Positions 1-6,948 are shown, counted from the stretch's first letter. The stretch: 7,093 nucleotides of DNA from an uncultured Rhodovulum sp. (GCA_946221765.1 CAMIMK010000157.1:1-7093); one strand, 5' to 3'. Numbers and translations: made by a program. The notes: generated by a model from the letters alone, not told the origin.

Positions 1-242
1 GCGGCGCGGAAGGTGGCGGCTGCGGCGAGCCGGGCCTCCATCGTCGCCGAGATCAGCCGCAGGTCGCCGACGCTTTCGGCCGGACGGCAGCGGCGCATGG
101 CAAGGCCGACCTGCGGGATCCGCGCGACCCGGACCAGCAGGCCGCGCCAGAAGGGATGCCGGCGTGCCCCGGCATTGCCGGCCGCCTCGCGGCGCAACAG
201 CTGCTGCTCTTCCGGGGTGGTGGCGAGCTTCAGCACCGCCAT
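1..242 (-). CDS. Unrecognised protein, 5' part, runs off left edge
   Basis: The minus strand is open from 242 to the window edge and encodes 80 residues beginning MAVLKLATTPEEQQLLRREA. Composition is protein-like (mixed hydrophobic and charged, no poly-Arg tracts), and third codon positions are almost all G or C, unlike the Arg/Pro-rich translations of the opposite strand. I do not recognise the family and assign no function. The ATG at 242 is the only ATG/GTG/TTG start in this frame after an upstream stop, but no good ribosome site precedes it. The same G/C-ending codon pattern continues upstream of it (HSLRRGRRQILFLP), so the true start may lie further up. An ATG at 340 opens another frame (MSDVTADGIPPPPGVFF) that would join this one if one base were added in the T run at 291-295. 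It lies downstream of the hydrolase gene on the same strand and could be co-transcribed with it. Confidence 0.55.
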   Translation of the reverse strand, partial: MAVLKLATTPEEQQLLRREAAGNAGARRHPFWRGLLVRVARIPQVGLAMRRCRPAESVGDLRLISATMEARLAAAATFRA

Positions 243-340
243 CGGCAGGAAGAGGATCTGCCGGCGTCCGCGGCGGAGGCTGTGGCGCTGAAAAAGACCC
301 CGGGGGGCGGGGGAATGCCGTCGGCAGTCACATCACTCAT

Positions 341-456
341 GAGGAACAAGGGAAGGGCACGCGGGGCCGGAGTCAAGGCACCCGCCCCCGGACGCTGGCC
401 GGCAGCGGACCGCCGCCCGGGCCGACCCCGCCGCCGCCGCCTCTGCGCGACGTCCC
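341..456. other. Short GC-rich gap between two minus-strand genes
   Basis: No gene is supported here. The only structure seen is a 5-bp inverted repeat, CGCTG (393-397) and CAGCG (403-407), around a 5-base loop. It has no T run on either strand, so it is not a convincing intrinsic terminator. No Shine-Dalgarno sequence precedes the ATG at 340. Confidence 0.4.
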
Positions 457-1107
457 TCAGCGCGAGGTTTCTGACATCCGTTTGCGGACGTAGGCCTCCA
501 CCGTGCCGATCATCTCCTCCATCCCCGGGTCGAAGAAGTGGCTCGCCCCCTCGATCGTCTTGTGGGTGATGGTGATGCCCTTCTGCTGCTTGAGCTTGTC
601 GGCCAGCGAGGTGACATCGGCCGGCGAGACCACGCGGTCGGCACTGCCGGAGATGATGAGGCCGGAGGACGGGCAGGGGGCGAGGAAGGAGAAGTCGTAC
701 TGGTTCGCGGGCGGCGCCACCGAGATGAAGCCGGCGATTTCCGGCCGCCGCATCAGGAGCTGCATCCCGATCCAGGCGCCGAAGGAGAAGCCGGCGACCC
801 AGCAGACCTTCGCCGCCGGGTTCAGCGCCTGCAGGTAGTCGAGCGCCGCCGCGGCGTCGCTGAGCTCGCCGATGCCCTGGTCGTAATCGCCCTGGCTGCG
901 GCCGACACCGCGGAAGTTGAAGCGCAGGCAGGTGAAGCCGAGCCGGTGAAAGGCATAGTGCAGGTTGTAGACAACCTTGTTGTTCATCGTGCCCCCATAG
1001 AGCGGATGGGGGTGGAGGATGATCGCGATGGGCGCATCCTTGCCGCGTTGCGGGTGATAGCGCCCCTCAAGCCGACCATCGGGGCCGGGGAAGATCACCT
1101 CGGGCAT
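457..1107 (-). CDS. Alpha/beta hydrolase (COG2945-like)
   Basis: Predicted cytoplasmic serine hydrolase of 216 aa, with no signal peptide. A complete alpha/beta-hydrolase triad can be read: nucleophile Ser108 in the elbow GFSFG (106-110), Asp157 in GSADRVV, and His190 in GASHFF. The N-terminal HPHPLYGGTMNNKVV (32-46) and FNFRGVGRSQG (63-73) are hallmarks of the small COG2945-type hydrolases, whose substrates are largely unknown. The start at 1107 is chosen because AAGGAG lies 10 bases upstream and because the frame further upstream (to 1647) only shadows iscR. The gene is divergent from iscR and shares the 165-bp gap at 1108-1272 with it, so it could fall under the same regulator. That is inference; the sequence shows no clear promoter facing this way. 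A metabolic link to Fe-S assembly is not evident. Confidence 0.93.
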   Translation of the reverse strand: MPEVIFPGPDGRLEGRYHPQRGKDAPIAIILHPHPLYGGTMNNKVVYNLHYAFHRLGFTCLRFNFRGVGRSQGDYDQGIGELSDAAAALDYLQALNPAAKVCWVAGFSFGAWIGMQLLMRRPEIAGFISVAPPANQYDFSFLAPCPSSGLIISGSADRVVSPADVTSLADKLKQQKGITITHKTIEGASHFFDPGMEEMIGTVEAYVRKRMSETSR

Positions 1108-1153
1108 GAGGGCGGAACTCCTTGCGAGACCTGCGCTGGACCTGCGCGAGAAC

Positions 1154-1182
1154 TTGACGGAATCACCCATACATTCTAGAAG
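1154..1182 (+). promoter_or_regulatory. Putative sigma70-type promoter of the isc-suf operon
   Basis: A -35 candidate TTGACG (1154-1159; 5/6 to TTGACA) lies 17 bases upstream of a -10 candidate TAGAAG (1177-1182; 4/6 to TATAAT). Transcription would start near 1188-1190 and give an iscR leader of about 84 bases. The -10 lies inside the inverted repeat at 1173-1193, the arrangement expected for repression by a bound regulator. Housekeeping promoters of Rhodobacter relatives often keep a good TTGAC with a weaker -10, as here. Confidence 0.6.
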
Positions 1183-1193
1183 AATTCTAAAGT
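1173..1193. promoter_or_regulatory. Likely IscR operator (Iron-Rhodo-box type)
   Basis: Imperfect inverted repeat in an otherwise GC-rich region: left half ATTCTAGAA (1173-1181), spacer GAA, right half TTCTAAAGT (1185-1193). The halves match as inverted copies at 7 of 9 positions, including a perfect TAGAA/TTCTA core. It sits over the -10 of the iscR promoter. In Rhodobacterales an AT-rich palindrome named the Iron-Rhodo-box, assigned to IscR, has been predicted upstream of iron genes. The identity of this site with that box is inferred from position, symmetry and general character, as I cannot check the published matrix. A near copy is at 2473-2493. Confidence 0.65.
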
Positions 1194-1201
1194 GCGGGCA
1201 T

Positions 1202-1217
1202 GGTGGTCCGGGCCACC
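1202..1217 (+). other. Small hairpin in the iscR leader
   Basis: GGTGGT (1202-1207) can pair with GGCCACC up to 1217 to form a 6-bp stem including one U-G pair, with the loop CCGG. It lies about 55 bases before the iscR start and has no T run. No riboswitch family is recognised, and in DNA this rich in GC such stems arise often by chance. Confidence 0.2.
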
Positions 1218-1272
1218 GGGAGTTAAGGTCTCGGGTCCACAGCGTCAACAGGTTGCACGGGCAGAGGGCAGG

Positions 1273-1737
1273 ATGAAGCTGAGCACCAAGGGTCGGTATG
1301 CCATGATCGCCCTGACGGATCTGGCACGGCAGCCCGGCAGACGGCTGGTCTCCCTGGCCGAGATCGCCGAGCGGCAGGACATCAGCCTCGCCTATCTGGA
1401 GCAGCTCTTCGTGAAGCTGCGGCGGGCCTCGGTCGTCGAATCGGTGCGCGGCCCCGGGGGCGGCTATCGCCTCGCCCGTCCGGTCGAGGAGATCCGCATC
1501 GCCGAGGTGCTGGCGGCAGTCGACGAGGGCATGGATGCCCTGAGCCGGGGGGGCGGGGCCTCGGGTGCCACCATGGGAACGAACGAGCAGAAGCTCGCCG
1601 ACAAGTTCTGGGAACAGCTCTCGGCCAATGTCTACGTGCTGCTGCACCAGACCCGGCTGGGTGACATCGTCAACAACCAGCTCGCCCCGTGCCCGGCGGT
1701 CCCCGCCTTCGTCGACGTCGTCGACGACGTGCCATGA
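1273..1737 (+). CDS. iscR: Rrf2-family Fe-S regulator IscR, single-cysteine type
   Basis: DNA-binding regulator of 154 aa that matches Fe-S cluster assembly to demand. The N-terminal winged helix-turn-helix is clear: MKLSTKGRYAMIALTDLA, then ISLAYLEQLFVKLR (37-50) and the wing SVRGPGGGYRLAR (57-69). Glu43, used by E. coli IscR in site discrimination, is kept. The usual ligand segment with three spaced Cys and one His is replaced by DALSRGGGASGATMG, which has no Cys. The only cysteine in the protein is Cys140 (QLAPCP). Single-cysteine IscR is known in Rhodobacteraceae, and the R. sphaeroides protein has been reported to bind a cluster and repress iron genes. The start at 1273 follows the family's usual N-terminus and a purine-rich GAGGGCAGG; an in-frame GTG at 1192 would add 27 atypical residues. 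Its stop overlaps the next start (ATGA). It probably represses its own promoter through the box at 1173-1193. Confidence 0.96.
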   Translation: MKLSTKGRYAMIALTDLARQPGRRLVSLAEIAERQDISLAYLEQLFVKLRRASVVESVRGPGGGYRLARPVEEIRIAEVLAAVDEGMDALSRGGGASGATMGTNEQKLADKFWEQLSANVYVLLHQTRLGDIVNNQLAPCPAVPAFVDVVDDVP

Positions 1738-2825
1738 CCGATCCGGAGCGCGCCGCCGCGGCGGACGGCCGGGCCGCGCGGGGTGCAGCGCGCGTCTATC
1801 TCGACTGGAACGCTTCGGCGCCGCTGCGGCCAGAGGCGCGGGCGGCGATGCTGGCGGCGCTGGAGCAGGCCGGAAACCCGTCGTCGGTCCATGCCGAGGG
1901 CCGGGCGGCGCGGGCGATCGTGGAGCGCGCCCGGGCCGAGGTGGGGGCGACCGGCTGTGCGCCGGAGCGGGTCTTCTTCACCTCCGGGGCGACCGAAGCC
2001 GCGGCGATGGCGCTTGCCGGCCGTGGCCTGTCCAGTGCCGCGATCGAGCATGACTGCGTCCTCGCCTGGACGGATCCGGTGCTGCCGGTGGCGCCCGATG
2101 GGTCGGTGGCCGTGGCGGACCCGGCGTCGAGCGTGTTGCAGGCGGCGAATTCCGAGACCGGGGTGGTGCAGGACCTGCCGCCCGGCCTGGCCTGTGTCGA
2201 CGCGGCCCAGGCCATCGGCCGGATTCCCTTCGCCTTCGACTGGAGCGGCGCGCGGATGGCGCTCGTCTCGGCGCACAAGCTCGGCGGGCCGAAGGGCGTC
2301 GGCGCGTTGCTGCTGGCCGAGGGGGCGGATCCCGCACCCTGGCTGCGCGGGGGCGGGCAGGAGCAGGGACGCCGGGCCGGCACCGAGAACGTGGCCGGAC
2401 TCGCCGGATTCGGGGCTGCGGCCGCGGCGGCGGTGGCCGATCTCGCGGCCGGCGTCTGGGAGCCCGTGGCAAAACTTAGAGAAGTTCTAGAATCGGGGTT
2501 GGAAGCCGCCGCCGGGCAGACTATTTTTGTCGGGAAGGCGCGACCGAGGCTGCCGAACACCTCCTGCGTGGCGGTGCCGGGGTGGCGGGGGGAAACCCAG
2601 GTGATGCAGATGGACCTTGCCGGCTTCGCAGTCTCGGCGGGGTCCGCCTGTTCAAGCGGGCGGGCCCGGCCGAGCCGCGTTCTCGCCGCCATGGGGCATT
2701 CCCCCGAGGTGGCCGGCGCGGCGATCCGGGTGTCGCTCGGGCCGGACACGACGGAAGACGAGGTGGCGCGGTTCATCGCCACCTGGACACGACATGAGAC
2801 GCGATTCCGCCGCCGGGCGGCGTGA
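1734..2825 (+). CDS. iscS: Cysteine desulfurase, group I (IscS/NifS type)
   Basis: PLP enzyme that converts L-cysteine to alanine and leaves persulfide sulfur for cluster assembly. All class V aminotransferase marks of the family are present in its 363 aa: YLDWNASAP (22-30), GNPSSVHAEGR (47-57), SGATEA (84-89), His106, NSETG (139-143), VDAAQAIG (155-162), SAHKLGGPKG (179-188) with PLP-binding Lys182, GGGQEQGRRAGTEN (206-219), and the catalytic Cys306 in SAGSACSSG. The SACSSG loop marks group I rather than the SufS group II. It is shorter than E. coli IscS (404 aa). The symbol iscS refers to type, not proven orthology. The start at 1734 overlaps the iscR stop by ATGA; an in-frame ATG at 1689 would add an implausible poly-Arg leader. 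Codons 246-266 contain a run of rare A/T-rich codons (AAA, CTT, AGA, CTA, ATT, TTT) coinciding with a regulator-box copy. Confidence 0.95.
   Translation: MTDPERAAAADGRAARGAARVYLDWNASAPLRPEARAAMLAALEQAGNPSSVHAEGRAARAIVERARAEVGATGCAPERVFFTSGATEAAAMALAGRGLSSAAIEHDCVLAWTDPVLPVAPDGSVAVADPASSVLQAANSETGVVQDLPPGLACVDAAQAIGRIPFAFDWSGARMALVSAHKLGGPKGVGALLLAEGADPAPWLRGGGQEQGRRAGTENVAGLAGFGAAAAAAVADLAAGVWEPVAKLREVLESGLEAAAGQTIFVGKARPRLPNTSCVAVPGWRGETQVMQMDLAGFAVSAGSACSSGRARPSRVLAAMGHSPEVAGAAIRVSLGPDTTEDEVARFIATWTRHETRFRRRAA
2473..2493. promoter_or_regulatory. Intragenic copy of the IscR-type box
   Basis: Inside the cysteine desulfurase gene lies left half AACTTAGAG (2473-2481), spacer AAG, right half TTCTAGAAT (2485-2493). 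The right half is the exact reverse complement of the left half of the iscR promoter box (ATTCTAGAA), and TCTAA/TTAGA recurs at the same spacing on the other side. It interrupts GC-rich coding sequence with rare codons AGA and CTA, suggesting selection on the DNA itself. TAGAAT (2488-2493) could also serve as a -10, with a weak -35 GTGGCA (2466-2471) at 16 bases. A regulatory role, perhaps for sufB and later genes, is inference. Confidence 0.5.
2499..2527 (+). promoter_or_regulatory. Putative internal promoter ahead of sufB
   Basis: TTGGAA (2499-2504; 4/6 to the -35 consensus), a 17-base spacer, then TATTTT (2522-2527; 4/6 to the -10 consensus). The T-rich stretch CTATTTTTGT is exceptional in this GC-rich gene. 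The IscR-type box at 2473-2493 ends 5 bases upstream of the -35, a place from which a regulator could activate. Internal sense and antisense promoters have been reported for the R. sphaeroides isc-suf operon; whether this is one of the equivalents cannot be told from the sequence alone. Confidence 0.35.
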
Positions 2826-2851
2826 TGCGAAAGCGGGAGTTGGACGACGCG

Positions 2852-4375
2852 ATGGCAGGGTTTGACGCGATCACGGCGCGCGAGGGCGTCGACCAGGAGA
2901 CCGTCGAGACGGTCCGCTCGGTGGGCGAGAAGTACAAATATGGCTTCTCCAGCGACATCGAGACCGAATACGCGCCCAAGGGGCTCAACGAGGACATCGT
3001 CCGGCTGATCTCGGAGAAGAACGGCGAGCCCGAGTGGATGACCGACTGGCGGCTGAAGGCGTTCCGGCGCTGGCAGCAGATGGAGGAGCCGCACTGGGCG
3101 ATGCTCCACTATCCCAAGATCGACTTTCAGGACCAGTATTATTACGCGCGCCCCAAGAGCTTCGCCACCCGGCCGAAGTCGCTGGACGAGGTCGACCCTG
3201 CGCTCCTCGCTACCTACGAGAAGCTCGGCATTCCGCTGAAGGAACAGATGATCCTCGCGGGCGTCGAGGGGGCCGACGGCGCCCCGGTCGAGGGGCGGCG
3301 GGTCGCGGTGGACGCGGTCTTCGACAGCGTGTCCGTGGGCACGACCTTCAAGGACGAACTGGCCAAGGCCGGCGTGATCTTCTGCCCGATCTCCGAAGCG
3401 GTGCGGGACTATCCCGATCTGGTGAAGAAGTACCTCGGCAGCGTCGTGCCCTACAGCGACAATTTCTATGCCACGCTCAACTCGGCGGTCTTCTCGGACG
3501 GGTCGTTCGTCTACGTGCCGCCCGGCGTGCGCTGTCCGATGGAGCTCTCGACCTACTTCCGCATCAATGCCGAGAACACCGGCCAGTTCGAACGGACGCT
3601 CATCATCGCCGACAAGGGCAGCTACGTCAGCTATCTCGAAGGCTGTACCGCGCCCAAGCGGGACGAGAACCAGCTCCATGCAGCCGTGGTCGAGATCGTC
3701 ATCCTCGAGGATGCCGAGGTGAAGTATTCCACTGTCCAGAACTGGTTCCCCGGCGACGAGACTGGCAAGGGCGGCATCTACAACTTCGTCACCAAGCGCG
3801 CCGACTGCCGCGAGGACCGGGCGAAGGTCATGTGGACGCAGGTGGAGACCGGGTCGGCCATCACCTGGAAATATCCGTCCTGCCTGCTGCGCGGCGAGGG
3901 CTCGTCGGGCGAATTCTACTCGATCGCCATCGCCAACAACATGCAGCAGGCCGACACCGGCACCAAGATGGTGCATCTTGGCAAGAACAGCCGCAGCCGG
4001 ATCGTCTCCAAGGGCATCTCGGCGGGGCTGGCGCAGAACACCTACCGCGGTCTCGTCTCCATGCATCCGAAGGCGACGAACAGCCGCAACTATACCCAGT
4101 GCGACAGCCTGCTGATCGGCGACAAATGCGGGGCACATACGGTGCCCTACATCGAGTGCAAGAACAGCTCGAGCCGGGTCGAGCACGAGGCGACGACCTC
4201 GAAGGTGGACGAGGACCAGCTCTTCTACTGTCGGAGCCGTGGCATCGGCGAGGAGGAGGCCGTGGCGCTCGTCGTCAACGGCTTCTGCCGCGAGGTTCTG
4301 CAGGCCCTGCCGATGGAATTCGCGATGGAAGCCCAGAAGCTCGTGGCGATCAGCCTCGAAGGATCGGTCGGATGA
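2852..4375 (+). CDS. sufB: Fe-S cluster assembly scaffold protein SufB
   Basis: Large subunit of the cytoplasmic SufBC2D scaffold, on which sulfur and iron are assembled into nascent clusters. The 507-aa product reads as SufB from end to end: GVDQETVETVR near the N-terminus, EYAPKGLNEDIVRLIS, the FYATLNSAVFSDGSFVYVPPGV core strand region, then the parallel beta-helix and the C-terminal helical part ending AISLEGSVG. Residues matching functional ones in E. coli SufB are present: Cys265 in EGCTAP (Cys254), Cys417 in NYTQCD (Cys405) and Glu446 in VEHEATTS (Glu434). The start at 2852 gives MAGFDAITA before REGVDQ, the usual length in related SufB. A start at 2825 (MRKRELDDA added, overlapping the previous stop) is possible, and the purine-rich GGGAG at 2835-2839 is 12 bases before 2852. 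The stop overlaps the next start (ATGA). Confidence 0.97.
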   Translation: MAGFDAITAREGVDQETVETVRSVGEKYKYGFSSDIETEYAPKGLNEDIVRLISEKNGEPEWMTDWRLKAFRRWQQMEEPHWAMLHYPKIDFQDQYYYARPKSFATRPKSLDEVDPALLATYEKLGIPLKEQMILAGVEGADGAPVEGRRVAVDAVFDSVSVGTTFKDELAKAGVIFCPISEAVRDYPDLVKKYLGSVVPYSDNFYATLNSAVFSDGSFVYVPPGVRCPMELSTYFRINAENTGQFERTLIIADKGSYVSYLEGCTAPKRDENQLHAAVVEIVILEDAEVKYSTVQNWFPGDETGKGGIYNFVTKRADCREDRAKVMWTQVETGSAITWKYPSCLLRGEGSSGEFYSIAIANNMQQADTGTKMVHLGKNSRSRIVSKGISAGLAQNTYRGLVSMHPKATNSRNYTQCDSLLIGDKCGAHTVPYIECKNSSSRVEHEATTSKVDEDQLFYCRSRGIGEEEAVALVVNGFCREVLQALPMEFAMEAQKLVAISLEGSVG

Positions 4376-4608
4376 GCCGCCGGGACCTGCGGGCCGAGGC
4401 CCTCGCCGATTTCCGCGCCGGGCGCGGCGCCGGGGCCGAGGCCCTGCTGGAGGCGGCCCTGGTGGCGCTGCCCTTCAGCGGCTTTCTCGGGATCTTCGTC
4501 AATGCCGCGACCGGCTGGCCGACGCCGGTCCCGCTGCTTGCGACGCTCGTGGTGCAGGGTCTGCTGACCGTCTGGATCGCGGGCTTCCGCCAGCGCCGGG
4601 AGGGTTGA
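4372..4608 (+). CDS. Small membrane protein between sufB and sufC, first
   Basis: A 78-aa protein beginning MSRRDLRAEALADFRAGRG. It has a charged N-terminal segment, then two hydrophobic stretches, about residues 26-45 (LEAALVALPFSGFLGIFVNA) and 53-71 (ending LTVWIAGF), and a basic tail RQRREG. The positive charges at both ends suggest a two-helix hairpin in the cytoplasmic membrane with both termini inside. The ATG overlaps the sufB stop (ATGA), and the stop is one base before the next ATG, so translation should be coupled to both neighbours. Codon use matches the operon. I do not recognise a named family; hypothetical proteins occur at this place in related isc-suf operons. A role with the Suf complex is only inferred from position. 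Confidence 0.82.
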   Translation: MSRRDLRAEALADFRAGRGAGAEALLEAALVALPFSGFLGIFVNAATGWPTPVPLLATLVVQGLLTVWIAGFRQRREG

Positions 4609-4609
4609 G

Positions 4610-4894
4610 ATGCATTTCTTCGGTGCCACCATCATCGCGGCGATCGTGTTCTTCGTGCTGAATCTCGGCAACAGCCTGATCTTCGGCGCGCCGCAGCTGA
4701 CCACGACGGCGGCGGTCTTCGGCGCGCTCATCAAGACTGCGATCTTCGCCACGGTCTTTCACTACATCCACAACTGGATCGCCGCCCTGTTCGGCTGGTA
4801 TCGGACCGACGATCCCGAAGCTCCCCACCTGTTCGACCGCAATCCGGCGCTGGATGCCGAGCGCGCCGCGCGCCGCGTGTCGACCCCGGACTGA
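4610..4894 (+). CDS. Small membrane protein between sufB and sufC, second
   Basis: A 94-aa protein beginning MHFFGATIIAAIVFF. Two hydrophobic segments are seen, about residues 3-25 and 32-51, followed by an aromatic, His-containing stretch HYIHNWIAALFGWY (51-64) and an acidic-to-basic soluble tail of about 30 residues (TDDPEAP to ARRVSTPD). The start follows GGGAGGG at 4598-4604 by about 5 bases and begins one base after the preceding stop (TGA-G-ATG). SufC begins 12 bases after its stop. No named family is recognised. Like its partner, it is a probable inner-membrane protein lodged between genes of a soluble complex; function is unknown. Confidence 0.85.
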   Translation: MHFFGATIIAAIVFFVLNLGNSLIFGAPQLTTTAAVFGALIKTAIFATVFHYIHNWIAALFGWYRTDDPEAPHLFDRNPALDAERAARRVSTPD

Positions 4895-4906
4895 CAAGGA
4901 CTCCCC

Positions 4907-5661
<755 letters not shown>

Positions 5662-5662
<1 letters not shown>

Positions 5663-6948
5663 TGGCGGCCCCGGCAATGCGGCAGGAAGCCGCCCGGACA
5701 TTGCTCGACGCCCATCCGCTGCCGTCCGGAGAGGCGGGTTGGGCCCGCGAGGCGCGTGCGCGTGCCGAGGCGCTCGTCGCCACGCAGGGCCTGCCGGGGC
5801 GGCGGGACGAATACTGGCGCTTCACCAACCCCGAGCCGCTGACCGCGGCGGCGGCGCCCGGCGGGGCGCCGGCGGCGGGCAACGACGATCCCTTTGCCGA
5901 GGTCGACCGGCTGCGGCTCGTCTTCGTCGACGGCGTCTTCGTGCCCGGGCTGTCGGACGCACCGGAGGCGGCCGGCGTCGAGATCCAGCCGCTCGGGCAG
6001 GCCCTGGCGGCGGACATCCACTGGGCGCGCGAGGTCTTCGGGCGGCTGGAGGCCGAGGGGCAGGATCCGGTGGCGCGGGTGCTGCTCGCGCTCAACACGG
6101 CGCGGGCGACGGCGGGCGTGGCGATCCGCGCGACCGCGGCCGCGGCGCGTCCGGTGGCGATCGAGTACCGCCACACGGCCGCGGGGTCGGACGCGCTCGT
6201 CCATCATGTTGTGCGGGTCGAGGCCGGCGCCGCCCTGACCCTGCTCGAGAACGGCCGGGCGGGGGCGCGGGCCAATGTGGTGACCGAGGTCGATGTCGCC
6301 GATGGCGGCGCCTTCCACCATATCCGCGCGCAGGGCTCCGAGGCGGATCGGCTGGTGACGACCGGCCTCTTCCTGCGCCTCGGGCGCGAGTCGCAGGCCA
6401 AGTCCTTCACCCTGGCGGTGGGCGGGCGGTTGACGCGCAACGAGGCGGTCATCACCTTCACCGGCGACGACGCGGTGGCGCATGTGGCCGGGGCCAGCAT
6501 CGGCGGCGCCGGTTTCCTGCATGACGACACGGTCTTCATCACCCATGACGGGGTGAACTGCGAGAGCCGGCAGGTGTTCAAGAAGGTGCTGTCGCGCGGC
6601 GCGACCGGCGTCTTCCAGGGCAAGATCCTGGTCCGGCCGGGGGCGCAGAAGACCGACGGCTATCAGATCAGCCAGGGCCTCCTGCTCGACGACGAGGCGC
6701 AGTTCCTCGCCAAGCCCGAGCTGGAGATCTATGCCGACGACGTCGCCTGCTCGCATGGCTCGACCTGCGGGGCGGTGGATCCGACGGCGCTCTTCTACCT
6801 GATGTCCCGGGGGGTCGCGCGGCGGGAGGCCGAACATCTCATGGTGCTCGCCTTCCTCGACGAGGCGGTCGCGGAGATCGAGGATCCGGCGCTCGCCGAC
6901 CTCGTGCGCGCGGGCATGGCGCGCTGGATCGCCGCCACCTGGTCATGA
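5662..6948 (+). CDS. sufD: Fe-S cluster assembly protein SufD
   Basis: The 428-aa partner of SufB in the scaffold complex; needed for iron entry and for a SufB-SufD interface where the cluster is thought to form. The N-terminal helical part is Ala/Arg-rich with the conserved GRRDEYWRFTNPEPL (47-61). The middle beta-helix is less conserved, and the C-terminal half is typical: VNCESRQVFKKVLS, VFQGKILVRPGAQKTDGYQ (318-336), and EIYADDVACSHGSTCG (356-370). Cys363 and His365 in CSHG match the key Cys358 and His360 of E. coli SufD. It ends with the helical MSRGVARREAEHLMV segment. The ATG at 5662 overlaps the sufC stop. An in-frame ATG at 5677 is an alternative; neither has a strong ribosome site, in line with translational coupling. 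The stop overlaps the next start (ATGA). Confidence 0.97.

Noticed and set aside
291..312. C/G-rich tract followed by TCTTTTT on the minus strand as an intrinsic terminator
   Set aside because: CCCCGGGG has no loop bases, so no stable hairpin forms next to the T run.
393..407. CGCTG/CAGCG stem after the hydrolase gene as a terminator
   Set aside because: Only 5 bp, with no T run on either strand; such stems are common by chance at this GC content.
13..569. Three plus-strand open frames at the left end
   Set aside because: Translations are Arg/Pro/Ser-rich low-complexity sequence. The minus strand has better composition and third-position GC here, and the right part overlaps the clear hydrolase gene.
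1108..1647. N-terminal extension of the hydrolase frame into iscR
   Set aside because: The family N-terminus and a good AAGGAG site place the start at 1107; the extension only shadows iscR.
1715..1730. Perfect 16-bp palindrome ACGTCGTCGACGACGT at the end of iscR
   Set aside because: It encodes the Val/Asp-rich IscR tail with preferred codons GTC, GTG and GAC, which easily make such symmetry. It has no loop for a hairpin and no T run. Probably chance, though it lies just before the desulfurase start.
1796..4186. 796-codon open frame on the minus strand opposite the desulfurase and sufB genes
   Set aside because: It is a by-product of G/C-ending codons on the plus strand. The plus frames carry complete enzyme motifs, while this translation is Arg/His/Leu-rich with no recognisable domain.
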